Below are positions 26,301 through 38,638 of a DNA stretch of 64,000 bases, one piece after another; position 1 is the first letter of the stretch; each line of letters opens with the position of its first letter. This DNA is from Trichoplax sp. H2. Taxonomy: Eukaryota; Placozoa; Uniplacotomia; Trichoplacea. The stretch spans positions 62,001-126,000 of the forward strand of contig NOWV01000098.1 in assembly GCA_003344405.1 (NCBI GenBank). Direction: 5' to 3'. Below the pieces are notes generated by a model that saw only the letters and a program-made list of their open reading frames with translations, ran no database searches and had not been told where the DNA came from. The position numbers and the translations under genes were made by a program.

Positions 26301-28740
26301 TGTCAAGAAGAAAAGAATTGAGGATCTGTTAGCCAGGTTATCAGCTGCTGATAAAGTATGTTGAATCATTTTGTAGCAGTAAATCGATAACAAATACATA
26401 CTATGAGCACTTAAATTCTATTAGATAGCTTGATTGAAGAAATGCTACTCGGTATTAGTTGACCAATTTTACATAAGTTTTCAAGGAAAAAAGTAAAATT
26501 GTGTTATTCTACATTTCTTCTTTCCATATCGTAAACCTGCACTATTATCTCTCATTTTGTATCATCTTATAGCAAATAGACCATCTTCAAAATGAACTAG
26601 CAGCTTATAGACAACAAATTGTTAGCAAAGATGGCGCTGTTAAAATACTTCATAGCCAAGTATGTATGTAGCCTGTCACAGTTTTCGCGTACGAAATACT
26701 AAGAGCTAATCGATTCTAAATCGATATCAGTACAATATCATTGTCTAGTAATTATATGAGAATTGACTATTGTAATCTGCTAAAGGCTGTACTTGCTGAA
26801 GCAAGACAACAACAAATTACTGCACAAGAGAGAGAAATGATTAAAAAATTGAAGGAGGTCAGCATCAAATGCAATCGATAGAATAACCATATTTTTAACG
26901 CTTCATTCATTTATACCATACTTCTCTTACTTGATCCATTAAGCAATAAAACCTTTTCTTTTATTCAATTACTATACGAAAACAATAATATTTTTAATAG
27001 GAAAATGGAGCTCTTAAATGGGAGATGGAGTTAAAAGAAAAGCAAATTATGAATAGTGAAGCAGTTTGGTCAGAAAGATTCAATAGGTAAACTATAATCG
27101 CTATTGCGTATATAGCAAAATTTTTACTGCTTTCATTACTACTTATTTATCGTATAAATCAATAATATGCGTACATAGATTGAATATAAGATTTTGCTAT
27201 TAATATATAATAAAATTGGTTAGGAATCGCCGTAATAATTCCGATCGTAATATTATTTCATAACTACAAATTATTTTTCCACCTATTATAACAATTTAGA
27301 AATAGTAAATGTTGTTTTCGCCCAATTATCTATAGAGTAACAACAGAAAACAAGGCTCTTTTAGCTACATTGGAGTCCCGCTCACAAGAATTAAAACGTT
27401 TATACGCTGAGAAACTAGGTAATGTTTATGGAATTGCATAAGATTGATTTTAATCATTGGTTTTTGCTATATCTTCGAGAACATTCAATGCTGTACTGTA
27501 ATCTTACTAATTATTTTTGTCTTGAGATTTAATAGTTTTGATCGCAAGTGTACTGACTAATTTAAATCGTTTTTGTTATGTATTTTAACTATATGATAAC
27601 TAATAGTAATTAGAATAGAATTTAAATATAATTAGTGAATATGACGTCCGTAAAGTGCAAATAACACTTAATTTATCATTCATGTAATATTAGCAATAGC
27701 TAGAGAAAAAGATTTACTTGCCTCCAGTATTAAAATTCAAAATAAAGTTAATGCTAGCGATGAAGAGACAGATTTATCAGAAGAATTTAATAAAGATACT
27801 ACTTCAGATGAGGTAAGATATATCATTTGTAATACCAGACTGATAATATATTGCTTCAGTTATTTTCATAGCACTAATTATAAATTAAATATTTTAATAT
27901 TTTTCTTTTGGATATCAGCTTGTTATACTTGGTGCCTGCCATTGTTTAGGTGAAAATGAAACTTGCATTTGCGCCAAGGCTGCTGCTATTACAAAGAGAG
28001 ATAACGTTAATCTTAGAAAGAGAGTAAGCGGATAATTCTACAAGTTCTCACTTCTATATTCTTTCTTTTATATCAGGGCAAGAAGATTATTATTGTCGAT
28101 ATTTTTATAAGACTTGAGGCTAATATTTATTCAATTATCTTAATATTTATAATTCATAGATAAAAAAGATATCTAAATCAAATAGTGAATTGATGCAAAC
28201 GGCTGATGCTTATCGTAAAACCTTTGAAGAACAACTTAATCAAAATACAACCTTGATGCTATCTATTGAAATGATGCGAAAAGATATTACATTTAATAGT
28301 AGTAATGTTAAATCATCGTTAAAAAATAAAAACGATGGAAAGAGACGTGGATCTACTGACGATAACTATTATAAATCGAATAAAAATATGGATAAAAGGC
28401 ATAACTTGGAAGAAGCAAATCTAAAGATAGCCAAGCTAAGAGAATTGGTAATTAACTTGATGGACATAACATGCATTAACTACTAAATTAGAATGTTACA
28501 ATATATTCTTGCTGAGATTAGAACTTTAAGTAACATTATGCTTATGTACTTATTTGCAAATATCATTAGATAGTTTCATTTGATAAGTCTTTTATTATTC
28601 ATTTATTTGTATTACACTTTTAGTTAAATGATAGAGAAGAGGCGTTAGCACACCAAAAGCTTGCAGCTCGAATTTTAGCTAAGAGAACTAAAGAATTAGA
28701 AGGGACGATAGAAAAATTACAATTGAATAGTCAGGAATAG
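23366..28740 (+). CDS. CCDC125: CCDC125-like coiled-coil protein, 10 exons, 506 aa
   Basis: Exons: 23366-23855, 26282-26355, 26573-26659, 26786-26857, 27001-27086, 27336-27418, 27694-27812, 27919-28023, 28160-28447, 28624-28740; all phases join. The protein length is close to human CCDC125 (about 511 aa). Shared landmarks run in the same order: an N-terminal GDLG.G.G.KPG motif, ALKWEME, a cysteine patch LGACHCLGENETCICA, TADAY with FEEQL, and C-terminal LNDREEALAHQ. Most of the rest is predicted coiled coil with heptad-like Leu/Ile spacing. The mammalian protein has been linked to cell motility control; function here is inferred from homology only. Intron 1 is 2.4 kb, while the other introns are about 126-415 bp. 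The start is the first ATG of the opening exon. Confidence 0.93.
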
Positions 28741-29902
28741 TAGTTTCTATTATTTCACTACTATCGTACGTTTTATCAAGAATAAGTACAGATATCCTCT
28801 TCAAGTAATACCTTTCGAAATCGAGGTATTTACAATTTGCATAAAAGCATTATTTCAACGTGCTTAGTTTATTTTATGTTATGCATGAAGAGAAACAATC
28901 TCAAGTAGACTGTGGTAATCTAGTATAAGGCTAGGTTAAATATATATATATATATAATTGATTTTTATGGTATAGGTTAGTATGTTATAGTTAGGACAGC
29001 AGCATAGAGAAAATGTGGTTGCTTTCCTGCTTGTATATTTTGTAATATATAGCTATCTACTTTATAATATCACAGTGATAGATAGGTCAAATTGATTTTT
29101 TGAATTATTTATTTATTTACTAATGAATTAAAAATATTCATCCACGGTAATGATATGATGATAATAACATAATGGTCTTCTATTGCTAACATTAAATCTG
29201 AATAGAATTGCTTGTAATTTTGCTTACCTTCCAACGCTTATTATACACATTCGCGTGATCACAGTTATGTTAATATAGGATGCAACACATACATTCTTCT
29301 AAAGCATTATTTATAATATTGTTTTATTTCTGCATTATCAATTAGCTCAACATACAATGTTCTAAGGTATACAATGTATTTCATTCTGTGATTTTGCATC
29401 TGTATTTTATAGCACTGAAATCAGATGTGTTACATGAAGAAGTTAATTAAAGATATTCCGTTCATATACAGTAGATGTTACTTTAAATCAGTCTGTTATG
29501 CTAGTAAAAATACTTACTATCATATAGTATCGCGTTTGGCTTGAGCATTCAACTTATAGATTTTATAAAATGCAATCTATTTTGCTAAATAAAGAATTCC
29601 TCTTTGGTATTTTAAAATGAGCGAAAGTTGCATTCCTTTATACATTTTTATCTAGAATAGAATTGGGAACTTGAGCTAGTCTTAAAGGGTACGTCTATCG
29701 GAATAATTATTGGATAGGCATGAAAACAGAATCATTGGCATTTCGTGAGCTCATGCATAGCTTATTATGCCACCTATTAAATATTTAATAGTGTAGAATA
29801 GTATTTCACTGTCATGATAAAGAAAGCGTCCATTAAATTTGTATAAAATAACATAGGAAAGCATAGGTGGTGATCATACCAAGATACACAGTGAAAGCAT
29901 TA
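28741..29902. other. Convergent 3' region between CCDC125 and mL43
   Basis: AT-rich, with a short (TA)n run near 28940-28958. An AATAAA at 29588-29593 is a candidate polyadenylation signal for CCDC125. I saw no exon here. Confidence 0.5.
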
Positions 29903-31110
29903 TTAATAATTTTTATACGGTAAACTATCAAAAGGAGTCCATACTCCTTGAATAGATGGAGAATCAGTATGCCACCATCTTTTCATCTTCTTTCTGGTTA
30001 TTCCTGACGAATTACGCAGTTGCTCAACTTTATTGTTTATTTCCGCGCGTGATAAATTTTTAACAGAAATGGCCTTATGTTTACCATTGACTGTAAATAA
30101 TTAACGAGAGAAGACATCAACCTTGACATTGTAATTAGTAAAAAAGAAGTACTACGAATAGCTTACTGTCTTAGTCCGATATATCGTATTTCTATTTTAT
30201 TACAAGTAAAAACTGAATCGATATGCTTTACAGCAGACAATAGCAATAGAATACTCTCTACGTGCACTAGGCGCGTAAATGTCTCAATGACGGATGTTAT
30301 ACCTAAAGATACAGGATCTAAATGTAAAGTCTACATTTTTACTACAATAGTCTACTCTATCTTGATCTATCATTTCCAACTTGGTGATTATAGCATAACT
30401 ATTGGTCATTTTATGGTTGTGCAATTAAGATACCACTTACGAAATTCAGCAATGATTGAAGGATGTCTATAAGGTCTCGGTCGAACGTAGACAACTACTT
30501 GTGGATTTTTTTGGGCGAAATCGACCGCGTTGGAGTTGATAAATTCTCTAAAATAGCAAATAGATTGACATTCATTCGATCAATGGAATATCGATATCAA
30601 ATTTAATATTATTGATTGTAAAAGTTGTCAATCTAATGTACAGAGTGGTGGCTATTTTGACGAAGTTGTAGTAGTTTATAAATTGAATTCAATTATTATC
30701 CAATCATCCAAGTACAGGACCAAGCGTACAATCATTCATTTCGATTCATCTAGATTATATCAAGATACTGTACATCTTGAATGATTGTAGTCAATGGCTA
30801 AGAATTATAAGAGGAGGTCAAGCACTCTGCAATAAGTAATTTTATCCATGCTGTCCATCACTGCTGCCCATGCTGGCTTCTTGACCAGCTTGCAGCTTAC
30901 CCATACTGGTGACACTATTTCGCTTTGCATGTGGATTTGCCAAATAAAATAAGCCATACTCTGTATACAAAATCATTCTACAAGCTTGGATTACCTTAAG
31001 CCTCGACTACTTCCTCCTTTATTACAATAGCGAAGTGTTATGCGCTGAAGTTGGCAAATATAGCGACCTTTAACGAATTGAGTTAAGACAGTTAACCGTG
31101 TGGAAGCCAT
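29903..31110 (-). CDS. MRPL43: Mitochondrial large-subunit ribosomal protein mL43, 3 exons, 136 aa
   Basis: Exons right to left: 30995-31110, 30441-30547, 29903-30090, joining to 411 nt. The protein begins [20 protein letters not shown], then reads [38 protein letters not shown], an EFLNG junction, and ends with [14 protein letters not shown]. These match human MRPL43 motif by motif (QLQRLSF, SSRGAREF, DFARRNPGVVIYV, EYLNG, HTDNPSIQGQWHPF). It is a component of the mitochondrial 39S subunit with a thioredoxin-like fold. The protein is shorter than human because the C-terminal tail after WTPF is brief. Both introns are small to medium (447 and 350 bp). No overlapping gene is seen. Confidence 0.95.
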
Positions 31111-31139
31111 CTTGAAGGACGCGGATATACAGTGGAGCT

Positions 31140-31400
31140 GATCACTGGCACGGTACAATACGGTACAGTACTACAGTAGTTATTTACAATGACTTTTGCA
31201 TCGTGTACTGTACCGTATTCTGGTCATTCGTTCGTGAAATTTTTGTAGTTGAAAGTGCAGTACAGTATAGTGTACAGCAAGTAGTCCATGGAACAGTTCA
31301 CTGAGTTCAGTATGATAGTGTACTGAACTCTACGTTTTCACTTATTGACCGGCTTTACAGTACAGTACACTGTACACTTTACAGTACGTCGTGGCAGCAT
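31140..31400. repeat. GTAC/ACAGTAC-rich island upstream of mL43
   Basis: Repeated CGGTACA, TACAGTAC, GTACTGTA and AGTGTACA words fill this stretch just 5' of the mL43 start codon at 31110. The composition matches islands near 4150, 21550, 37200 and 46750. It could be mL43 promoter sequence or a satellite-like accumulation; the sequence alone does not decide. Confidence 0.65.
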
Positions 31401-31611
31401 GGATACTGTACTCACTTTTAAGAAAACGGATACAGACGGTAGGGATGACTGGATGGACGTAGTTAGCTTGCAGCAGAACTCATTTAGCTATACTGTACTT
31501 TAGGCTCACTTTGCTTGGAGAATCAGAAATCACGTTGATTGACTTTTTGCAATTAGTTTACTCTCCTGCACTGTATTGCACTAGGGACTTCACTGACTTT
31601 ATACCATAGGC

Positions 31612-31832
31612 ATTGAAGTAAAAGAAGGAAAAACCTGTTTCTTCTACTTCAAAGCTCGGTAAACGATGCAAAATGAGGCCTAGTCCAATGCCCGGCACTC
31701 ACCTTGACAGACTGCAGAATACATCGAGGTAAAAGAAGGAAAAACCTGTTTCTTCTACCTCAAAGCTCGGTAAACGATGCAAAATGAGGCTTAGTCCAAT
31801 GCCGGCACTCATCTTGACAGACTGCAGAATAG
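31612..31832. repeat. Two tandem copies of a 111-bp unit carrying a hairpin
   Basis: Copy one runs from about 31612 and copy two from about 31723, offset 111 bp, with few differences. Each begins with an inverted repeat: GAAGTAAAAGAAGG against TTTCTTCTACTTC in copy one and GAGGTAAAAGAAGG against TTTCTTCTACCTC in copy two. The stem pair 31617/31648 is A-T in copy one, and its counterpart 31728/31759 is G-C in copy two. Each unit ends in CTTGACAGACTGCAGAATA. No open frame explains it. Confidence 0.85.
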
Positions 31833-34040
31833 AGTACATTACACCTCAACTTTTTTTTTAATTCATCTTCAAACACATTTTTGCATCAAAATCATGGTAA
31901 CTTCTAATAAAGACGCCATTTTAGCCAGTTTTGCATGCATTTACCATCAGCTCACTGATGGCTAAAATAGGATTATCTAATCTAGCCTTTTTTTCTATCT
32001 GGCTTGTCCTTTGGAAAGGCAAAACATGGATATCGAAATTATATGAGAACGCATAACAATTATCTCGAGTATGGTACAGTAGAATGTATAGTTATCAAAT
32101 TATGCATTACTCAAAAAATAACTCAACATTGGGATTACATTTAGTAGCCCATGACTCGTTGCATCTCACCACTATTTTACTAATAGAAAATAGGAAATGA
32201 TCCTATCGAATCTGATTCGATTGAATTGGGAATGACTGCTGATATTAGGTACGAGTATATCTAATTTAATGAATAAGCTAACTTTACTGTTGAGTAAATA
32301 GAAGATAAATTGTAACGTACCGTCGGCAATCATAAGATGTCCAACCAAAGACAACAACATCACTTTTATATACATAAAAATTGAATTTTTAATCAAATTT
32401 TAACGGGAGTCAAAATTGATGCATACAGTACATAGTGTAGCACCGGGGATTAACTGAAGCCCGATAATTACTAAATATAAGCATTTTAATATTATTTCTG
32501 GTAATTATTAACCTTCCTGAGTTAAGTCATAGAGTAACACGTAGTCCATAGTCTGCTATAATCACAACTCTACAACATACTAACATTTGAAAGCCTTCTT
32601 TTATATCATTCGTTAAGCCATAAAATGCTGACGATTACAATTACAACCAATACCATTACATCATTTGAGTAATATGGCGGCTTAATTTCTTACTGTTAAT
32701 AATATCGTTTTTCATCATTTGCATTCAAAATAGATGAACACTAGCTTACCTGTAGCTTTTGATGAATATACAATTATTATTATGATTACATATATACTCC
32801 ACTTGTGCTGTACCGTAGAAAGGTATCATTGAAGGTGGTAAGTCTCGCTATAGGAAGCGAGCTTCTTTTCTCACTACGTACATTGATGTACATCACTTAG
32901 TAAATAAGGTTATCAGATATCGAAAGCGTGCATAAAAAAATCATAACAAATACGCTCAAGATGACTTGACCCAACTAGTAACTAATGGACTGTACGCGTG
33001 ATTTAATGTATAAAAAAGGACGTGCTCAACAGAATGATGTGCTATCGGCTGTGAATATGGTATCAAAATGGCAGCAACACAATAGAAGATCGTAAAAGCG
33101 CTTGGCGTCGATCGTATTGAATTAATTGGTAGATCAATCAAAAACTACTTTGTCTCAAGAAACTATTTTCCTGTTATATTTTTAATAAAGCGTCACGAAA
33201 CGTTAATGGCTTGAAATGATTAAACAATATACACGTGTAGACACGCTGATAATGTATTATCGAACAGAGTCTTTCCAGTTGGGATTATGACTCTGACTTT
33301 TTTCTAGAGCATGAATATGTATCATTATGATATATGTCATAGAATTTTTCATCTGAAATTGACATCGCTTACATAAACGTAACTACAAATTTCATCTTAC
33401 AAAAAATGTGTGAAATACGCTTTCATCCTACAATTAACAATTGACAGCATTGATTTTAAATGTGGTAGCGACAAAGATGATAACAATAATATGTCAATCC
33501 TTCTTTTCTGCAATAATATGTAGTAGTTGTGTGGCACTAGAAACAGCATTACGTGATTGATAATGGGTAGAAAACAGTTTAGAAACTGAGTGATTGAATT
33601 CCCTTCAATATACAGTACAGTGTAAATGTGCTATCTAAAGGCAATGATTAAAAACGTTCTTTTAAATGTAATGACTACCTAAATGGAAGCAATCGATTGA
33701 CTGTAGGTGAAACAGTAAAAATTTACATAATTTCTAAACGTTAAACAATTACTGTATCGCATCTTTCCAATTTAAATCGAGAACGGATGGTTAAAACTGA
33801 ATTTTAAGTAAATACTTGTATGACATAGATGTAAATTCTAACTGCTGCAGTGAAGAATGATAGAATATTGATACTGCCTTTTAAAAGTACAAATTAAATC
33901 CAAGACCATAGTATGATTTGATATGAAAGATAAATTCATTCAATGGGTATGATTACAATTGATAACCATACCAATGGGTTGCCAATTCCATACAGTTGGT
34001 ATAGCGAGAATGTTTGCAGCCTAATTTCAATTATTTCAAT
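31833..34040. other. Intergenic region, no gene assigned
   Basis: A nested inverted repeat lies at about 31917-31977: ATTTTAGCCA pairs with TGGCTAAAAT, and inside it CCATCAG pairs with CTGATGG. On the minus strand, an ATG at about 32372 opens a hydrophobic signal-like peptide (MYIKVMLLSLVGHLMIADG) ending at a possible GT donor. I could not connect it to further exons. A minus-strand frame at 32956-33141 is hydrophobic but matches no family I know and starts with TTG. Confidence 0.4.
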
Positions 34041-36782
34041 CTAATAATTTTGTGGAGAGACAAAATTTGAAGCTTGTTTTTTGTATTCTTTATCGAGATA
34101 ACCTTTTATCAATTTATCTGCATAATGAGCTGCATCATTTGTCCCCGTAACGGTAACTTCGCGATCTTTAGTGCCTGGAATGTAATCTCCTCGCTGTGAT
34201 ACTTGAATATGTGCACCGCTAATATTTTGTATATCAGAGATAACTTTGCCTCTTTTACCCAATATCGCTCCAATGATACTATCAGGAACAGGAATTTTAA
34301 TGACCGTTTCACCGTAACTGCTAGGTCGATTATTTCTAGCAGTGGGAGGATAGGATTGCATTCCATATTGACGATCAGCCTGCGCATCTTGTGTAACTTG
34401 AGTTGGCGAGTATCTTTCACTGGTGTAAGGGTCATAGCTAGCTGCACTCGAGTCCATCGGTCTATCATTTGCGTTACCACCACCATAGTAGTTACTATGG
34501 AGGGCAGGAAGAGTACCCGCTGGTTCTACGTGGCTATACGATACTGATGTATTTGGCAAATTGTTGATGTCTTCTAGGCATTTCCAAATAATTAATTCCC
34601 AAGCAGTTAATCTCTCATTAAATTCACCAGTGACGGTTAAAATCCTTTCATCAATGGCATATTGTGCTTTTTTTTGGGATACTTGGACGTGCGCGCCACT
34701 TTTATCTTGTATTTCTTTGATATTAGATCCACCTTTGCCAATAATGACACCAGCAGCAGCGTTGGGTACAATCATTTTTAACTGCCTATTACGATTCTTA
34801 TCAAGTACACCGTACTGAATTGCTTTATCAGCTTTGCCTTCTTCACTGACTTTCTCTAAAATGAATCGATTTACTTGGCGTACGCCAGCAATACTACCAG
34901 TTATAACAATGACACGTTCCTTGGTGCCAGGAAAAGTGTCATTATTATGCGATAAACGAATCCTAGTTTTGGAATCGTTTTGCAAGTCATTAATAACATC
35001 TCCACCTTTTCCTATGATCGAGCCAGCAGCGTAATTGGGGATCAGTAATTTCAGCACGACTTTATCTCCGCTGCTATTGTCTTTTATAATTTCAGTATGT
35101 CGACGTTGGCAGGATATGTTCATGATATAAAAGAAGAGAAATACCGCTTGATTAAATGGCATGCACCGCTATATTTATATATACTCATATGTAAATGTAT
35201 TTTCATAATGTCAATAGTATTCCGTTTATCTATGATTGATCTATCTATACACAGTATCTTGCCCTATTTTATGGATTGCTATGAATAAATTCACAAGAAT
35301 TCATCTCGCTAAACCGTGAAAAGCTACAATTGTATCAAATACGGTGTTGATCATATTGCCCCTTATAGTTAAAAGACAGCAAAGGCAAATTTACTGCAGT
35401 TTACTCCATCACAAGAGAATGAACAGTAAGTTACTATACTTGTGTCCATGATTGGCGTCAATTACTCACTGTAACTATTATGTCTAACATATCGTCCATC
35501 TAGGTAGTTCACCATAGTGATTTGCAAAGGTATGGCACCTGGCATTTAAGGGTACAACTTGTAAATTGCGAAATACGTACTGTAGTGGCGTACTCTAAGT
35601 ATTAGCATCACGCTTAGCCTAATTCGACACCAAATTGGCAAATAACAGAGTCCACATACAAAAGAGTAGCAATATCAGGGTATCTTGGAACTGGAATCTA
35701 ACTTTTCAATCATCACTAGCACGCTATCTGAATTATGCATGAACATCACGCTTAGTTTCCTTCTATACTAAATTGGCGATAGCCATTCCACAGTCAACCT
35801 AGAAAGGGGTAGAAATGCCAAGTAACGTTGCAACTCCAATATTATTTTTTTTCAATCATCACTAATACGCTATCTGAATTATACAGTATGGAACGAATAG
35901 AAGAATCATTAGGATCGAGGTTAGCATTATAGTACAGGTGTATTTAGCACACTTCATTAGACTTTATCATTCTGTCCACTAGAGTATAAAATGGTGACAG
36001 CCACTACAAATTGCAATAAATAAAATGGTTCGATGTTCACTTTTAACGTTGCCTATCATTCCAATTTCCAAGCCTAAGATTGGCAATCCCTACACTATGG
36101 CGCGTATTGGGCTAACGATCATGGGTACCGATCGATACAGATCAAGTTGAGTCTATCAGCTTGAAGGATCGACAATACTTGTAGCATTTGCTAGCTGTAG
36201 CAGACACAAGATTGAATCAACTTCAGCTTCAAGTATCTTCATAGCAAACTGTCCTCCAGTTGCAACGACATGTCATGAAAATCATGGAGAATCCGACCTC
36301 CATGATGAAGAAATTCTTCTTCTAGCCTTCCTGTAGACTACTCAAAGTGTCTTTGGTCTCTTTGCAGTCATTAGTCTATGGCCTACTAGGGTATATGTAC
36401 GAGGGCTGAGCCATTTTGATGATTGTGGTGTTGACAGCATGGTGACTCGACTTCGACATTGAACTTCAACGCACCTCACTCTTTCCAGTGTACGTACCGT
36501 ACTGAGTGTCAGTCATCTACTGACCGACTCTATAGACACAAGGATCATGTGCTATTTTCAGTCCTACTGTACTGTGATGACGACTCTTGTCGATGGATAT
36601 AAAGTAATGCTGAAGAAGACGTCAAAAACGTTCCTATCTGTACAAAATTGCTTCTAAAATCCAAAGTACTTCAATGACTTACCATACTCTTGTTCTAAAC
36701 GATTCTTTTTGGTAATCGCTTGGCCGTCATCGTATTCATTGAACCTTTTTTGCACACGAAATGTAGCCTCTTCTTCCGCCAT
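34041..36782 (-). CDS. Nova-like RNA-binding protein with three KH domains, 2 exons, 379 aa
   Basis: Exon 1 is 36683-36782 (ATG, 33 codons plus 1 nt, donor GTAAGT). Exon 2 is 34041-35080. The junction gives EQEYDNSSGDKVVLKLLIP and restores phase. KH1 (about 41-110) has YAAGSIIGKGG and FPGTKERV, KH2 (about 132-205) has AAAGVIIGKGG, and KH3 (about 291-362) has IIGAILGKRG and YIPGTKDREVTVTG. Domain order, the long Ser/Tyr/Gln-rich linker before KH3 and the wording of each GxxG loop match Nova/Pasilla, nuclear regulators of alternative splicing that bind YCAY clusters. KH3 has GKRG where human Nova has GKGG. The acceptor at 35081 has a weak pyrimidine tract, so a start within the upstream open frame (ATG at 35162 or 35124) remains possible. 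The 1.6-kb intron contains a diverged direct repeat around AACATCACGCTTAG. Confidence 0.88.
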
Positions 36783-36954
36783 ACTTGTAGGAGATGTACT
36801 GACAAGCCAACTGCGCAGTACTGTAGCAACCGACACTCTTTTTGAAAGACGTACTCTAGGTGATGGTATAGTGATCGAGTTACACTCGGTGTTGGTACAC
36901 GTTAATGGTCGATTTTCCCGCTAACCCTCACCACCGAGTGTGTAGGATAACGTC

Positions 36955-37560
36955 ACAACCAATCAAGTTACGGACAACAGGCTGTCTACGGAGGTCTAGT
37001 GTACTGTATGTACAGTATGTGCTAACTGAGTAACTGTACAGTACAGTAATAAGAAAGCCATAAAGTACAGTCGATTCGCAGTCACCTGGTCTTGACTACA
37101 TGATCAAGTTACGGACCACAGACTGTCTACGGAGGCACAGTACAGTACACTGTACTGTACGGTCGTGACTACAGGATCAAGTTACGGACCACAGACTGTC
37201 TACGGAGGTACTGTACAGTACCGTAATAAGAAAGCCAGAAAGTACTGTACACTGTACAGTCGATTCTCAGTCACCTGGTCGTGACTACAGGATCAAGTTA
37301 CGGACCACAGACTGTCTACGGAGGTACAGTATACAGTACAGTACCGTAATAAGAAAGCCAGAAAGTACTGTACAGTGTACGGTCGATTCTCAGTCACCTG
37401 GTCTTGACCACAGGATCAAGTTACGGACCACAGACTACTGTATCTACGGAGGTATACACAGTACAGTGTACAGTACTGTAATGTACTGTACAGCACCGTA
37501 ATAAGAAAACCAGAAAGTACAGTCGATTCTCAGTCACCTGGTCGTGACTACAGTATTCGG
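36955..37560. repeat. Minisatellite with GTAC-rich spacers, about five units
   Basis: The line ATCAAGTTACGGACCACAG with ACTGTCTACGGAGG after it begins near 36960, 37102, 37173, 37288 and 37413. A second conserved line, AATAAGAAAGCCAGAAAGTAC, and a third, CGATTCTCAGTCACCTGGTC, alternate with it. Between them lie short variable strings of TACTGTACAG palindromes, which account for most length differences (71-142 bp spacing). The array sits between the divergent Nova-like and RGS genes. Confidence 0.9.
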
Positions 37561-38638
37561 ACTGTAGACGTGTACTGTACAGTACGTACTGTATGAGGCC
37601 TGATGGTCATTGTCATTGTAGTGCCAGGCCCCAAAAAATACAGTACACAGTATGGTCCTAGGGATTGCACCCGGGCAACTTTTATATTGATGCTATGGTC
37701 ATGAGTGAGTGCATCCATCCACGGCAGATTCGAGCGTCGATTCACGTGACTTGGAACAGTGTGACGTCATCATCGATGCAACGGTTTTCAAAATATAAAT
37801 TGAATTATTGTTGATGCTGGCGATCAAGAATTCCATTCCATCGCAAATCGACTCCATCAATCATTATACAATTAGTGATCTCTTACTTCCCCTTGATAGC
37901 AGGTAAATTCTATTGCCATAGTTATAGCATACTGTTGTTGATGTGAATATCGTGTTCATTGTAAGGCTTAGATTGATCGTTAGTTGATGCTAGAGTGTCA
38001 TTTCATTTATTGGCTGTTTTACGTAATATTGAATGTTTGCCAATTTTGGGGGTTTAACCGGAATGGATCCCTTTCCAACTCTACTCTGATGTACGTTCCG
38101 CATGCAAATACGGTCGATCGTTGACAGATATCAGGAAATAGTATACGAATTGGATAATAGCTGTATGATTTTTGATCATTTCTATCTTTTTATCAATATG
38201 GATGTAGTATTCTTAATCGATATAGTATACATTGTGCATTTATCGAATTTGCACACAGTTTACACAACCGTTGCCATTTGCAAATACTGTATTCGTACTA
38301 AAGTCGGGTAGTGATTGGCCACAATTCAGGTACTCTACAGTGGACTAATCGATTCCTATTTCACAAAGTCGATTGCAATTGTTTACCGTGTCTCTTCCTT
38401 TTTAAAATCATGTGAACCTTTAATGTACTTACGATGAGTAGTAAACTGCATAGTTAGTGTCCTCAAGCTATTCACCGCTGCACACCTATCTATTCATTAT
38501 TATAGGCATATTAATACATAAACTAAATACAGTAAAATAATAAATTCATCTTTCTTTCCAGGTGCTGAAGTAAACGTCACATGTTTAAAACCTAAAACCA
38601 CAGTACTTTGCAAACTGCTACATAAATAGTTATTCATC
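37561..38638. other. 5' flank of the RGS gene
   Basis: No recognised protein domain. A CAG at about 38561 after a TTTCTTTC tract looks like a splice acceptor leading into the 5' leader of the RGS gene, so a non-coding first exon probably lies in this stretch. The open frame at 38102-38311 has no further support. Confidence 0.4.

Noticed and set aside
32172-32396. Signal-peptide-like frame MYIKVMLLSLVGHLMIADG on the minus strand
   Set aside because: Only one short exon could be proposed; no downstream exon with coding character was found before mL43.
32956-33141. Hydrophobic open frame on the minus strand
   Set aside because: It opens with TTG, not ATG, matches no family I know, and neighbouring candidate exons do not join it in phase.
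34109-35034. Frames on both strands overlapping the Nova-like exon
   Set aside because: They are shadows of the KH-domain exon in other frames.
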